Notes under the pieces: generated by a model | Seen by the model: the letters and a program-made list of their open reading frames with translations, nothing else | Told to the model about the DNA's origin: nothing | The model's database searches: none | Made by a program: the position numbers and the translations under genes | Shown: one piece after another, positions 1 to 6,139 of the stretch | How the letters are laid out: every line of letters begins with the position of its first letter | Numbering within the stretch: position 1 is the first letter of the stretch | Assembly (NCBI GenBank): GCA_019313095.1 | Contig: JAFDBU010000018.1 | Location: forward strand, 1 to 6,139 | Source of the DNA: Deltaproteobacteria bacterium | GTDB taxonomy: Bacteria > Desulfobacterota > Desulfobulbia > Desulfobulbales > BM004 | DNA: 6,139 nucleotides | Direction of reading: 5' to 3'

Positions 1-176
1 CCCAGCGAACAGTGACATGCTGCGGTTTTCGTTCCCGGTTAAAGCGGCGGGTCCGTCTCCGATTTTCACGGAGTTCCCTGTTGAGGCTCACTAAGTGAGC
101 ACCTGATTAATAAGATAATACTTAAAATTTTATGACGGGTCAATAATCATTCTAGCCGACAACGTAATACACTCAT
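1..176. other. Left-edge region without a clear gene; possible repeat or ORF tail
   Basis: No recognisable gene lies in this stretch. Plus-strand frame 2 is open from the edge to a TAA at 92-94 and would give a 30-residue tail ending in FTEFPVEAH. The minus strand is also open over the same bases with an arginine-rich translation, so neither reading is convincing. After about 105 the sequence turns AT-rich. Its abrupt change in composition, and its position at the edge of the sequence, would fit the flank of a repeated element, but I do not recognise it. A TGT...ACA type boundary could be drawn at about 161, which is speculative. Confidence 0.25.
86..100. repeat. Perfect inverted repeat, GCTCAC-TAA-GTGAGC
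   Basis: Six-base arms match perfectly around a three-base loop. The loop is the TAA that would close the plus-strand ORF tail. There is no T-run on either side, so a normal Rho-independent terminator is not supported. The palindrome lies about 77 bases beyond the stop of the Dph6-like gene and could only loosely serve as a transcript end for it. Confidence 0.4.
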
Positions 177-842
177 TTAACATGGCAGTATATCAGTGAA
201 AACGAAGCCGTCACGGGTTACAGTTTCTCCCACGCGGACATTTACCTTGTCCTTGAACATAGGGCCATCGTAAGCAAAACTGTGAAATTCCCCTTTTTCT
301 CCGCATGGATCTATAGAGTCCGGAATTTCTTTCAGAAAAGAGCTGTCATATACATGTCCTGAAAATTCAGCAGAAAGTTGTTTCGGGTCTATACAGGTAA
401 TTATAGCTCGGAGACCGCTGCTGACCATTTCTTTAGAAAGTTCATCTGTCGGTATACCCCACAGAGGGAAAAGTGGGGTGATCCCTGTACCTGCCAGGCT
501 GTCTTCCCGGTAGTTGCGCACTTCTTCCAGAAACAGATCACCGAATGCAATACAGTCAATACCCTTAGATTTTACCCCTTCAATAAAATCCGCCATGATT
601 GCTTTATATTCAGAATCGCTGCATGGGTCCGGAATCGGGATAAGATGGAGTGGGAGACCAACCCGTTCCGCCTGTTGGCAAATCAACTCATTTCGTACCG
701 CATGCATTGCACCGCGTTCAAATCTCTTATTATACGTGCAGAAAAGGCCGATAACCTCTATGTCCTTCTGCTGGCGCAGAACATGAAGAGTCCAGGCGCT
801 GTCTTTGCCGCTGCTCCATGACAATAATGTTTTCTTTTTCAT
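177..842 (-). CDS. Dph6-related ATP-pyrophosphatase (diphthine-ammonia ligase family, PP-loop)
   Basis: The 221-residue protein has the N-terminal PP-loop SSGKDS at residues 10-15, which binds ATP in adenine nucleotide alpha-hydrolases. It also has GDLFLEEVRNYRE at 101-113, PLFPLWG at 123-129 and the family signature around GEKGEFHSF at 181-189, followed by DGP at 192-194. Length and motif order match the single-domain archaeal/bacterial group related to eukaryotic Dph6, which amidates diphthine on elongation factor 2. Bacteria lack diphthamide, so the substrate here is unknown; the safe statement is an ATP-dependent amidation or adenylation enzyme of the cytoplasm. The PP-loop reads SSG where SGG is common. 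The ATG at 842 sits directly before the conserved first strand and is the only sensible start, though no clear Shine-Dalgarno sequence precedes it. A 193-base spacer separates it from the upstream protease gene, so it may have its own promoter. Confidence 0.88.
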   Translation of the reverse strand: MKKKTLLSWSSGKDSAWTLHVLRQQKDIEVIGLFCTYNKRFERGAMHAVRNELICQQAERVGLPLHLIPIPDPCSDSEYKAIMADFIEGVKSKGIDCIAFGDLFLEEVRNYREDSLAGTGITPLFPLWGIPTDELSKEMVSSGLRAIITCIDPKQLSAEFSGHVYDSSFLKEIPDSIDPCGEKGEFHSFAYDGPMFKDKVNVRVGETVTRDGFVFTDILPC

Positions 843-907
843 TGTAAGTTAATGGATTCAATATTTTTTTGAGATTTACTTTATTACTATTCAAAAAGAA
901 TCTGTAT

Positions 908-929
908 ATCGTCCGAAGGATGATTTTTT
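908..929 (+). terminator. Candidate Rho-independent terminator facing the plus strand
   Basis: A seven-pair stem (ATCGTCC with GGATGAT, including one G-U pair) closes a GAA loop, and six T follow directly from 924 to 929. On the minus strand the wobble becomes an A-C mismatch and the next T-run is over ten bases away, so the structure favours a plus-strand transcript. No plus-strand gene is seen upstream; it may be a weak bidirectional end for the protease transcript or chance. The stem is short and only moderately GC-rich. Confidence 0.35.
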
Positions 930-1035
930 CCCGAATCAGGTGTTAATCAGGAAAAATCTACTGGATAATGTGTGCAGCAGATAATGCGGTCATGATAATT
1001 TATTGAAAAATAAAGAAACAGTTAAGTATTATTTT

Positions 1036-2448
1036 CTACTTTTCTTTCTCAAACCGATCAATTTTTCGAAGCATATTTTCGGCTTCAGCTTTCATTCTGC
1101 TGTCATTCGCCAGAAGTGCGACAGACCTTGAGAAATAGTTTTTGGCATTGGTCAGGTCCCCTTCATAAAAGTAATAGAAGCCGTAGTAGTAAAGTCCCTC
1201 CCCTTCTTTTTTTAATTTCGCCTTAAGATTGGCAAGTTGATAATACAGTTTTGTATAATCCGGCATCATGCCCAGCAGTTCTTCATACAGGTCGGATGCC
1301 TCCTGCAGTCTGCCGATTTTTTCATAAAGCATGGCCAGGTAAAAATCTGTAAAACCATCATAATGTGTTGCTCTTTCAGCCTCCTGCAGCAGTTTCAGTG
1401 CCGCATCATATTTGCCGGCTTTGAGATAAATGACTCCCAGATCTGCCTTTAATATGGGCTTATCCGGGAAAAAAGCCATGGTCGTAAGTAACGACTTTTC
1501 CGCTTTCTCATAATCCGCTGCAATTACATATGCCTGAGAAAGAACGTAGTGTGCCATGGCTGACTCGCTGGAATCCAATTTCATACCAATAACAGCATCC
1601 TTGTAATAAGAGATAAGTTGCATGGGATCTTTGCTCAGACTTATCACCCTGCTTTTGAACCGCTGAAAGGGAAACTCATCAACTTCCTTATACTGCATTT
1701 TAGGACTGAAAAGAATGAGGTCCTGGATATAACTCATACGGACATCCGGACCTGGATGGGTCAGAAGATAGGGTGGCACGTATCCCATGCGGTAACGGTT
1801 CATGGTATGGATTTCGTGCAGCATATGCACCATTGCAGCGGGATCACGATTCTCTTGCTGCATCCATTTAAATGCCAGCCTGTCTGCCTCTTCCTCGTCA
1901 AGACGGCTGAAGGAAAGGGTTGCTGACTGTCCTGCAGCAGCGGAGCCTGCTATAAGGGCTTCAGAAAGAGCACCCCCCCCCAGGGCGATACCCGCAAGTA
2001 TGCCCAACATGGTGGCGGCGCTGATCCTTGCCGTTTTCTTCATTCGATCAGCCAGGTGCCTGCTTACCACATGGCCTATTTCATGGGCCATTACCCCGAC
2101 AAGTTCTCCTTCACTGTCCAATGAATCGATCAGACCGCTATGGAAGAATATGAGCCCCGAGGGTGCAGCAAAGGCATTGAGTTCCTTGTTGTTGATGACA
2201 AAAAAATGGTAATCAAAATATTGCGACCCTGCCACCTCAAGGGTTTCCCGGCCCAATTTATTGATATACTGGATGATATCTGGTTCATCTATGAGCGTAA
2301 ATTCCTTGCGAACCATAGTAAGAAGCTGCTCCCCAACATCCTTCTCTTCTCCAACGGAAAAGCCGAAAACAGGATTGACCCTGTAAGCACTCTGTAAGAG
2401 TGTGGTCACGAGAAACAGATACAGTGTGAGTCTTGTAAAATATTTCAT
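1036..2448 (-). CDS. Periplasmic M48 family zinc metalloprotease with C-terminal TPR repeats (BepA/YfgC-like)
   Basis: The 470-residue protein starts with a basic then hydrophobic signal segment (about 1-30), so it is exported; no lipobox cysteine is seen. The catalytic domain carries the zinc-binding HEIGH at 122-126 and the third-ligand motif at 181-189 (SRLDEEEAD, E185 the likely ligand). An alanine/glycine-rich helix runs at about 143-175. H231, in LLTHPGPDVRM, lies where E. coli BepA has its autoinhibitory zinc-binding histidine. Residues from about 297 to 446 form four or so TPR-like helical pairs, for example YVLSQAYVIAADYEKAEKSL and LGVIYLKAGKYDAALKLL. Length is close to BepA (487), which degrades stalled outer-membrane proteins and helps LptD assembly; the same role here is inference. 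A run of nine G codes for GGG at about 157-159. The gene lies 120 bases after oleD and probably has its own promoter. The start at 2448 gives a complete signal peptide; no good Shine-Dalgarno sequence is visible. Confidence 0.93.
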   Translation of the reverse strand: MKYFTRLTLYLFLVTTLLQSAYRVNPVFGFSVGEEKDVGEQLLTMVRKEFTLIDEPDIIQYINKLGRETLEVAGSQYFDYHFFVINNKELNAFAAPSGLIFFHSGLIDSLDSEGELVGVMAHEIGHVVSRHLADRMKKTARISAATMLGILAGIALGGGALSEALIAGSAAAGQSATLSFSRLDEEEADRLAFKWMQQENRDPAAMVHMLHEIHTMNRYRMGYVPPYLLTHPGPDVRMSYIQDLILFSPKMQYKEVDEFPFQRFKSRVISLSKDPMQLISYYKDAVIGMKLDSSESAMAHYVLSQAYVIAADYEKAEKSLLTTMAFFPDKPILKADLGVIYLKAGKYDAALKLLQEAERATHYDGFTDFYLAMLYEKIGRLQEASDLYEELLGMMPDYTKLYYQLANLKAKLKKEGEGLYYYGFYYFYEGDLTNAKNYFSRSVALLANDSRMKAEAENMLRKIDRFEKEK

Positions 2449-2489
2449 TTAAACTAATTAGTTTTGTGTATTCAGTCTTAAGTTTTAGT

Positions 2490-2516
2490 CTTATATTTTA
2501 GGATTTAGATGTTCAA
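2490..2516 (-). promoter_or_regulatory. Possible sigma-70-like promoter for the M48 protease gene
   Basis: Reading the minus strand, TTGAAC (2516-2511) is followed after 15 bases by TATAAG (2495-2490), about 40 bases before the protease ATG. The -10 box matches five of six consensus bases and the -35 four of six, but the spacing is shorter than the ideal 17. The spacer is very AT-rich, so chance matches are likely. Confidence 0.3.
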
Positions 2517-2543
2517 GGTAAAAAAACTATAACAGCTTTTACT

Positions 2544-2570
2544 CTTGAACCCCTGACTCCTTGGACACTT
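2544..2570. repeat. Degenerate short-period repeat of CTTGAACC type after oleD
   Basis: On the plus strand the segment reads as imperfect units of about seven bases (CTTGAAC, CCCTGACT, CCTTGGACA), lying right at and beyond the oleD stop. Similar degenerate CTTGAACCC strings occur in intergenic regions of some bacterial genomes, to my recollection. No hairpin with a T-run can be drawn, so oleD has no visible intrinsic terminator here. Confidence 0.25.
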
Positions 2571-3558
2571 ATTTATTTTTCATCCATTCCGCGACTCTCT
2601 CAACACCTTCCGCCGTTGAGATCCGTGGTGCGTAACCAAGGTCACGTCTGGCCTTAGTAATGGAGAACCAGTGGGATCTGGCAAGCTGTTCAGCCAGGAA
2701 ACGGGTCATTTTCGGTTCTTTCGCCATGCTGAACCACATGTAAATTCCTTCCAGTAGGGTGCCTGCCGCATATGCCGTACGAAAGCCTACTTTTTTCGTT
2801 ACCAGCGGGATGCCGAGACGTTTGAAAAGTGTATTTATCCAGTCCCAGAGGTTGACCGGCTCACCTTGGGATATAAAATAAGCATTACCGGCAGCAGTTG
2901 CAGAACTGTTTAAATTTTCCGCGGCCAGGACATGCGAGTCTGCGACATTGTCAACATACGAGATATCCACCAGGTTGCTGCCGTTGCCGACAATTTTCAA
3001 TTGCCTGCGTCTACCTCTTTCCACCAGCCTGGGAATAAGATGAGGATCCTCCGGGCCCCAGACCAGGTGTGGACGAATGGCACATGTTTTTAAAACCTTT
3101 GAGTTGGCAGTCAGTACCATCTGTTCTGCCACAGCCTTGCTGGAAGCATAGTAACATAAAAACCGCCTGGCATACGGGGTAGTCTCATCAGCACCCTGCA
3201 GATCTCTGCCGTCAAAGACAACACTTGGTGTAGAAGTATATACCAGTGTTTCGACGCCGCTTGCAAAACAGGCACCCAGAACATTCCTGGTGCCTGTTAT
3301 ATTGGTCTGTTCAAACTCATGTTTCGCGCCCCAGATTCCAGCTTTGGCCGCAACATGGAACACCGTGTCATAACCCTGCATGGAGCGGATCAGAAGGTCA
3401 CTATACAGTATGTCTCCCTGGAATTGATGAACATCAAGTTTTTCCAGGTGTGGATAAAAGCTGCGACCGAATACAGCCACCTCATCACCCCTGGCCACCA
3501 GTTGCCTGACAATGGCTGAACCAACAAATCCTCCGCCGCCTATAACCAGAGCTTTCAT
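2569..3558 (-). CDS. oleD: OleD, NAD(P)H-dependent 2-alkyl-3-ketoalkanoic acid reductase (extended SDR)
   Basis: The 329-residue protein opens with a Rossmann fold whose dinucleotide motif GGGGFVG is at residues 7-13. The extended short-chain dehydrogenase active site is YYASSK at 136-141 (Y137, K141), with the TSTPSVVF strand at 108-115 supplying the serine. FHVAAKAGIWG (67-77), IRPHLVWGPEDP (161-172) and ISYVDNVAD (199-207) follow the 3-beta-HSD/OleD pattern. OleD reduces the beta-keto acid made by OleA to a beta-hydroxy acid for OleC. I chose the ATG at 3558 over an upstream in-frame ATG at 3609 because the latter lies inside oleC and would add 17 unconserved residues before MKALVIGG. The start is two bases after the oleC stop and has purine-rich ribosome-binding sequence before it, so translation is likely coupled to oleC. 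The position directly after oleC makes OleD far more likely than a generic sterol dehydrogenase. Confidence 0.92.
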   Translation of the reverse strand: MKALVIGGGGFVGSAIVRQLVARGDEVAVFGRSFYPHLEKLDVHQFQGDILYSDLLIRSMQGYDTVFHVAAKAGIWGAKHEFEQTNITGTRNVLGACFASGVETLVYTSTPSVVFDGRDLQGADETTPYARRFLCYYASSKAVAEQMVLTANSKVLKTCAIRPHLVWGPEDPHLIPRLVERGRRRQLKIVGNGSNLVDISYVDNVADSHVLAAENLNSSATAAGNAYFISQGEPVNLWDWINTLFKRLGIPLVTKKVGFRTAYAAGTLLEGIYMWFSMAKEPKMTRFLAEQLARSHWFSITKARRDLGYAPRISTAEGVERVAEWMKNK

Positions 3559-3560
3559 GC

Positions 3561-5216
3561 TTATTCCCGATCCTCGTTGATTTTGGCGGAAATCTGTCGG
3601 GCAGCCCATAGGGCGAGCTTTTCCCTGAATATTTTTGCATTATGCCTGATATCAACCGGAAATTCGGGATGAATTAGAAAATGTTTAATCGACCGGGTCA
3701 TTTCATTCTGCTGTGCTATATATTGCAGTTCTTTAATCAGTATTTTTTTTACTGTTTTTATATTATTGGGTTCGACAATAAGAACCGGGACCTGTTTCCC
3801 TGCCGGCCCTGCTCCAACCAAGGCAGACCTGAAGACTGCCGGATGCCCGTTGAACAATGCTTCACAGCATATAGTGTACATGGTGCCGGTCCGGGTCAAT
3901 ACCCTGTGTGCCTTGCGGCCGCAAAACCACAACCGGCCTTTTGCATCAAGATACCCCAGGTCACCCATACGGTGCCAGAAATGCTTTCTGTCTGCAATCT
4001 TTGCCAATTGATTTTCCTTGTCATTGTTATCATATCTCCGGGTCACCACCGGACCCCTTACTACTATCTCACCGATCTCATAGTCCGGCAGCAGCAGAGA
4101 GTCATCCCAGTTTTCAATCGGCAGGTCTGAAGTCCTTATAACTTTTATGATAATTGACGGCAAAGGTTTACCAACACAGACTCCCCTGCCTTTTTTAGTC
4201 TCCTCCCACGTTTCGGTTAGTATTTCTTTTGCTGTGATCGAGGCTATAGGTAACGACTCAGTGGCGCCGTAAGGCGTATGGATCTCAGCATCTTCAGGAA
4301 GTATTGCCACTGTCCGGGCAAGCAGTTCAGCCGGAACCGGCGCCCCGGCCATAAGAATTTTCTTAACGGAACCCAGCCTGATATTATGGTCAATGCAGTA
4401 CCTGCTGACAACATTCCAGATAGCCGGAGAACCGAAAGAGTATGTCACCCTGTTTTCATTGATCGTGCGAATGAACTTGGCAGGGTCGACCCGGGCAGGT
4501 CTGGCCGGATCCATTACCGGTATGACGGAACAGGCGCCAATCCCTGTTGAAAACAGTGCAAAAAGAGGGAAAGCAGGCTGGTCAACATCAACGGGCCCGA
4601 TACCATAATAATCCCTGATGAGCTGAAGCTGCGCCCTGAAGATCGAATGTTCGTAGCATACTCCCTTTGGAGGACCGGTGGAGCCCGTAGTAAAAAGTAT
4701 GGCAGCAGGGTCATCAGCTGCCATCTCAGCTGCCGGAAAAGCAATCTTGTCTGCTGGAGATCCCAGCAAATCATCAGCTGACAGGGCAGGTCCGAACAGA
4801 CCATAGGAAGGACCGATACAGACAGAGATGCGGATTGTTGCAAAAGGTTTCGGAAAGATACGCTTAAAGAGGTGAGCCTTTGCAATGCCTATGAAAACAG
4901 AGGGTTTCACCTGTCCGATGCAGCGGCGCAGATTTCTGTATCCCATGCCTGGATCAATCAGGATAACTATTGCCCCAATCTTGAAAAGGGCAAAAGTAAG
5001 TGTGATGAACTCCAGCGAAGGCTTCACCATCAGCATGACCCGGTCACCTCTTTTCACTCCCAGATCGGATAATCTGTGGGCAAACAAGTCTGCAGTTCTG
5101 TTCATTTCGCTGAAAGTCCATGAATGATAGCCCCTTGCCGCTTTGCATATAAAACCGGTCCGGTCGGGATATGTGGCGGCTGCATCTGACAGCGTCTGTC
5201 CGATGTTGTAATTCAT
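3561..5216 (-). CDS. oleC: OleC, ATP-dependent beta-lactone synthetase (AMP-binding superfamily)
   Basis: The 551-residue protein is a full-length ANL-superfamily enzyme. Core motifs appear in order: the phosphate-binding loop TTGSTGPPKG at 176-185, TPYGATE at 314-320, HRMGDLGYLD at 415-424 with D419 for ribose binding, the hinge GRLWFCGRKAHRV at 427-439, and the C-terminal lysine region RHNAKIFREKLALWA at 524-538 (K528), a stretch typical of OleC. OleC activates a 2-alkyl-3-hydroxy acid with ATP and closes it to a cis-beta-lactone, rather than forming a CoA thioester. The neighbours oleB and oleD separate this from an ordinary acyl-CoA ligase. The ATG at 5216 overlaps the oleB stop as ATGA, and the N-terminus NIGQTLSDAAATYPDR begins at the usual family point. 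The stop is two bases before oleD. OleB, OleC and OleD are known to form a large cytoplasmic assembly. Confidence 0.93.
   Translation of the reverse strand: MNYNIGQTLSDAAATYPDRTGFICKAARGYHSWTFSEMNRTADLFAHRLSDLGVKRGDRVMLMVKPSLEFITLTFALFKIGAIVILIDPGMGYRNLRRCIGQVKPSVFIGIAKAHLFKRIFPKPFATIRISVCIGPSYGLFGPALSADDLLGSPADKIAFPAAEMAADDPAAILFTTGSTGPPKGVCYEHSIFRAQLQLIRDYYGIGPVDVDQPAFPLFALFSTGIGACSVIPVMDPARPARVDPAKFIRTINENRVTYSFGSPAIWNVVSRYCIDHNIRLGSVKKILMAGAPVPAELLARTVAILPEDAEIHTPYGATESLPIASITAKEILTETWEETKKGRGVCVGKPLPSIIIKVIRTSDLPIENWDDSLLLPDYEIGEIVVRGPVVTRRYDNNDKENQLAKIADRKHFWHRMGDLGYLDAKGRLWFCGRKAHRVLTRTGTMYTICCEALFNGHPAVFRSALVGAGPAGKQVPVLIVEPNNIKTVKKILIKELQYIAQQNEMTRSIKHFLIHPEFPVDIRHNAKIFREKLALWAARQISAKINEDRE
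3565..3575 (-). promoter_or_regulatory. Ribosome-binding sequence that supports the oleD start
   Basis: Reading the minus strand, GAGGA (3575-3571) and GGGA (3568-3565) lie 12 and 6 bases before the ATG at 3558, within the last codons of oleC. This favours the short oleD start over the longer in-frame one at 3609. Confidence 0.5.
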
Positions 5217-5779
5217 GTCGTGAGACTCTTCTTGAAAAAGGCGGTAATCAGCGGCGCTATTTCTTCAAAGGCATCTTCCATAACGTAGTGGCCTGCATTT
5301 GGGAAAAAATGTTTTTCAGCTTCGGGAAATCTCTGCAGCCATTCCTTATAAAATTCTTCATTGAAACAAAAGTCCCTGCCACCCCATAAAATAAGCATGG
5401 GGGTGTTCAGCAACTGCACCAGCTTGTTCTCAATATTCACCAGGGTCTGCCAGGAGCCGTCTCTGGGACTAAGTGGGATATCCTGAACAAAACGCAGAAG
5501 TGCCACCCGGTGTGCCCAGGAATCATACGGTTTGAGATAGTTGTGGGCCACATCCGGCGCCATTCTATGTACAACCGCCATGGACAATGCAGCACGGGCA
5601 AATCCATTGAACCCGCGCACAATGATATCGCCCAACACAGGGATGCGACACATACTTATACGAAGCGGGATTCTGGGGGAGCGGAACGCAGCTGTATTCA
5701 ACACTACAATCGATTCAAGCCGTTCCGGATGGCGGACAGCAAGTCCCATACCTATGGCACCGCCCCAGTCATGGACCAC
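5213..5779 (-). CDS. oleB: OleB, C-terminal part: alpha/beta-hydrolase beta-lactone decarboxylase
   Basis: This open part (188 residues from a GTG at 5779) is the catalytic core and cap of OleB, a haloalkane-dehalogenase-like alpha/beta-hydrolase that decarboxylates the OleC beta-lactone to a cis-olefin. Visible are the nucleophile in VHDWGG (D4 here), RGFNGFARAAL in the cap, YDSWAHRVALLRFVQDIPLS at 85-104, the WGGRDF strand at 132-137 and the catalytic histidine in AGHYVMEDA (H164). The GTG is merely the first possible start after the in-frame stop at 5803-5801; the true coding frame continues upstream without a shift. A protein starting at the GTG would lack the HGNPTW oxyanion region and the first strands, so it should be inactive alone. 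Its TGA stop overlaps the oleC ATG. Confidence 0.88.
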   Translation of the reverse strand: MVHDWGGAIGMGLAVRHPERLESIVVLNTAAFRSPRIPLRISMCRIPVLGDIIVRGFNGFARAALSMAVVHRMAPDVAHNYLKPYDSWAHRVALLRFVQDIPLSPRDGSWQTLVNIENKLVQLLNTPMLILWGGRDFCFNEEFYKEWLQRFPEAEKHFFPNAGHYVMEDAFEEIAPLITAFFKKSLTT

Positions 5780-5788
5780 CAGGGAAAA

Positions 5789-5802
5789 TTTTTTTTTTTT
5801 TT
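5789..5802. repeat. Fourteen-base A/T homopolymer inside oleB
   Basis: The plus strand has fourteen T in a row, so the oleB sense strand reads T followed by fourteen A, then TTTT. The first two A complete the TAA stop; the rest code for four lysines before FSLVVHDW. Such a run is unusual in a conserved gene and is also a typical place for sequencing or polymerase errors. Confidence 0.95.
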
Positions 5803-6082
5803 ACTTTGCCAGAAGGCCTTCCAGATTGTCTATATGGGTCTTCAGTATGTATGGGTAATCCTGCGGTTTGTCAGAAAGACCGCAACCCATATGGTCGGGC
5901 ACAATTATCCTGTAATTTTTCTGCAGTAGTTTTACAAGATTGCGGTAATAGAATGACCAGGTAGGATTACCGTGCAGCATGACAATGACCTTTCCCTGGC
6001 CCTGATCGACAAAGGAGAGATTATGGCCCTGCAGGGTAATGTTCTGGGGCGCAAATGGATAGAGTAAGTCGTCCTGAATGGC
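5801..6082 (-). pseudogene. oleB: OleB, N-terminal part, ended by an in-frame TAA and lacking a start codon
   Basis: In the same frame as the downstream part, 93 codons read DDLLYPFAPQNITLQGH, then MLHGNPTWSFYYRN (the oxyanion-hole loop), VPDHMGCGLSDKP and THIDNLEGLLAK, and finish at TAA (5803-5801). These are typical N-terminal OleB/haloalkane dehalogenase segments. Counting the stop as one residue, the two parts add to about 289 codons, the usual OleB length, so nothing is missing at the junction. Upstream, no ATG or GTG lies in frame before a TGA at 6094-6092; the first in-frame ATG (5980) is within MLHGNP. The N-terminus instead joins an insertion-sequence-like end at 6084. The gene therefore looks damaged at two points, unless the sequence has errors. 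Confidence 0.75.
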
Positions 6083-6083
6083 A

Positions 6084-6139
6084 TGTGGTTTTCATTAAAA
6101 TCCAGGTCATTTTAAACGGTAACACAGCACCGTACTAAA
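6084..6139. mobile_element. Possible terminus of an IS21-type insertion sequence, cut by the window edge
   Basis: Read on the plus strand, the segment begins TGTGGTTTTCATTAAAATCC and contains two related AT-rich units, TCATTAAAA at 6092 and TCATTTTAAA at 6107, fifteen bases apart. IS21-family ends start with TGT and hold several short repeats of this kind, from family knowledge. oleB coding sequence lies directly to the left, starting at about 6082, with no start codon in between. No transposase gene is within the window and the far end is not visible, so element, target duplication and family are unproven. It could also be ordinary oleA-oleB spacer. Confidence 0.35.

Noticed and set aside
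378..821. A 147-codon plus-strand open frame
   Set aside because: It lies fully antisense to the Dph6-like gene, whose motifs are clear. The translation shows no recognisable domain.
2521..2540. Terminator after oleD from AAAAGCT...AGTTTTTT
   Set aside because: The stem is AT-only with a bulge and too weak to support an intrinsic terminator.
2536..2568. Possible tRNA T-arm (GGGGTTCAAG on the minus strand)
   Set aside because: There is no matching CCC arm, no acceptor stem and no CCA end. The string fits a degenerate CTTGAACC repeat better.
3559..3609. Longer oleD start at 3609
   Set aside because: It would add 17 residues encoded inside oleC, before the conserved MKALVIGG. The ATG at 3558 has better ribosome-binding context and family fit.
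4514..4885. A 123-codon minus-strand frame inside oleC
   Set aside because: It overlaps the AMP-binding core of oleC in another frame, and its leucine/serine-rich translation is typical of a shadow frame.
5789..5803. Programmed slippage on the A14 run as a way to express full OleB
   Set aside because: The upstream and downstream frames are the same and the TAA precedes the run, so a shift on the A-run neither avoids the stop nor restores the frame.

Overview
The window carries five chromosomal-type bacterial genes, all on the minus strand, so transcription runs from high to low coordinates. Reading in that direction they are an interrupted oleB (about 6082 to 5213), oleC (5216 to 3561), oleD (3558 to 2569), a secreted M48 metalloprotease with a TPR tail of the BepA/YfgC type (2448 to 1036), and a Dph6-like ATP-pyrophosphatase (842 to 177). 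A signal peptide on an outer-membrane quality-control type protease points to a Gram-negative bacterium. Moderate GC, AT-rich spacers and an ole cluster would fit a Desulfobacterota-like organism, but that assignment is inference and not proven here.

The core is an ole operon for long-chain olefin synthesis. In the known pathway OleA, a thiolase, condenses two fatty acyl-CoAs head to head. OleD reduces the 2-alkyl-3-keto acid to the beta-hydroxy acid. OleC closes it to a beta-lactone using ATP, and OleB decarboxylates the lactone to a cis-olefin. oleB and oleC overlap by four bases (ATGA), and oleC and oleD are two bases apart, which is a tightly coupled arrangement. OleA is not in the window; it would be expected beyond the right edge.

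The most unusual part is oleB. Its reading frame is recognisable from about 6082 to 5213 with the catalytic residues in place. However, an in-frame TAA at 5803-5801 opens a run of fourteen A, and no start codon precedes the conserved N-terminus. The N-terminus instead abuts a short sequence (6084-6139) that starts with TGT and holds two related AT-rich units 15 bp apart, much like the terminus of an IS21-type element. Either oleB is a doubly damaged pseudogene, which would stop the pathway at the beta-lactone, or the right end of the sequence has assembly or sequencing faults.

The remaining two genes are intact housekeeping-type genes separated by short AT-rich spacers. Region 1-176 has no clear gene. 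It contains a perfect short palindrome and a possible C-terminal tail of an ORF, and may be another repeat edge. A hairpin with a T-run at 908-929 faces the plus strand, where no gene is seen. No RNA genes, CRISPR arrays or origins were seen.
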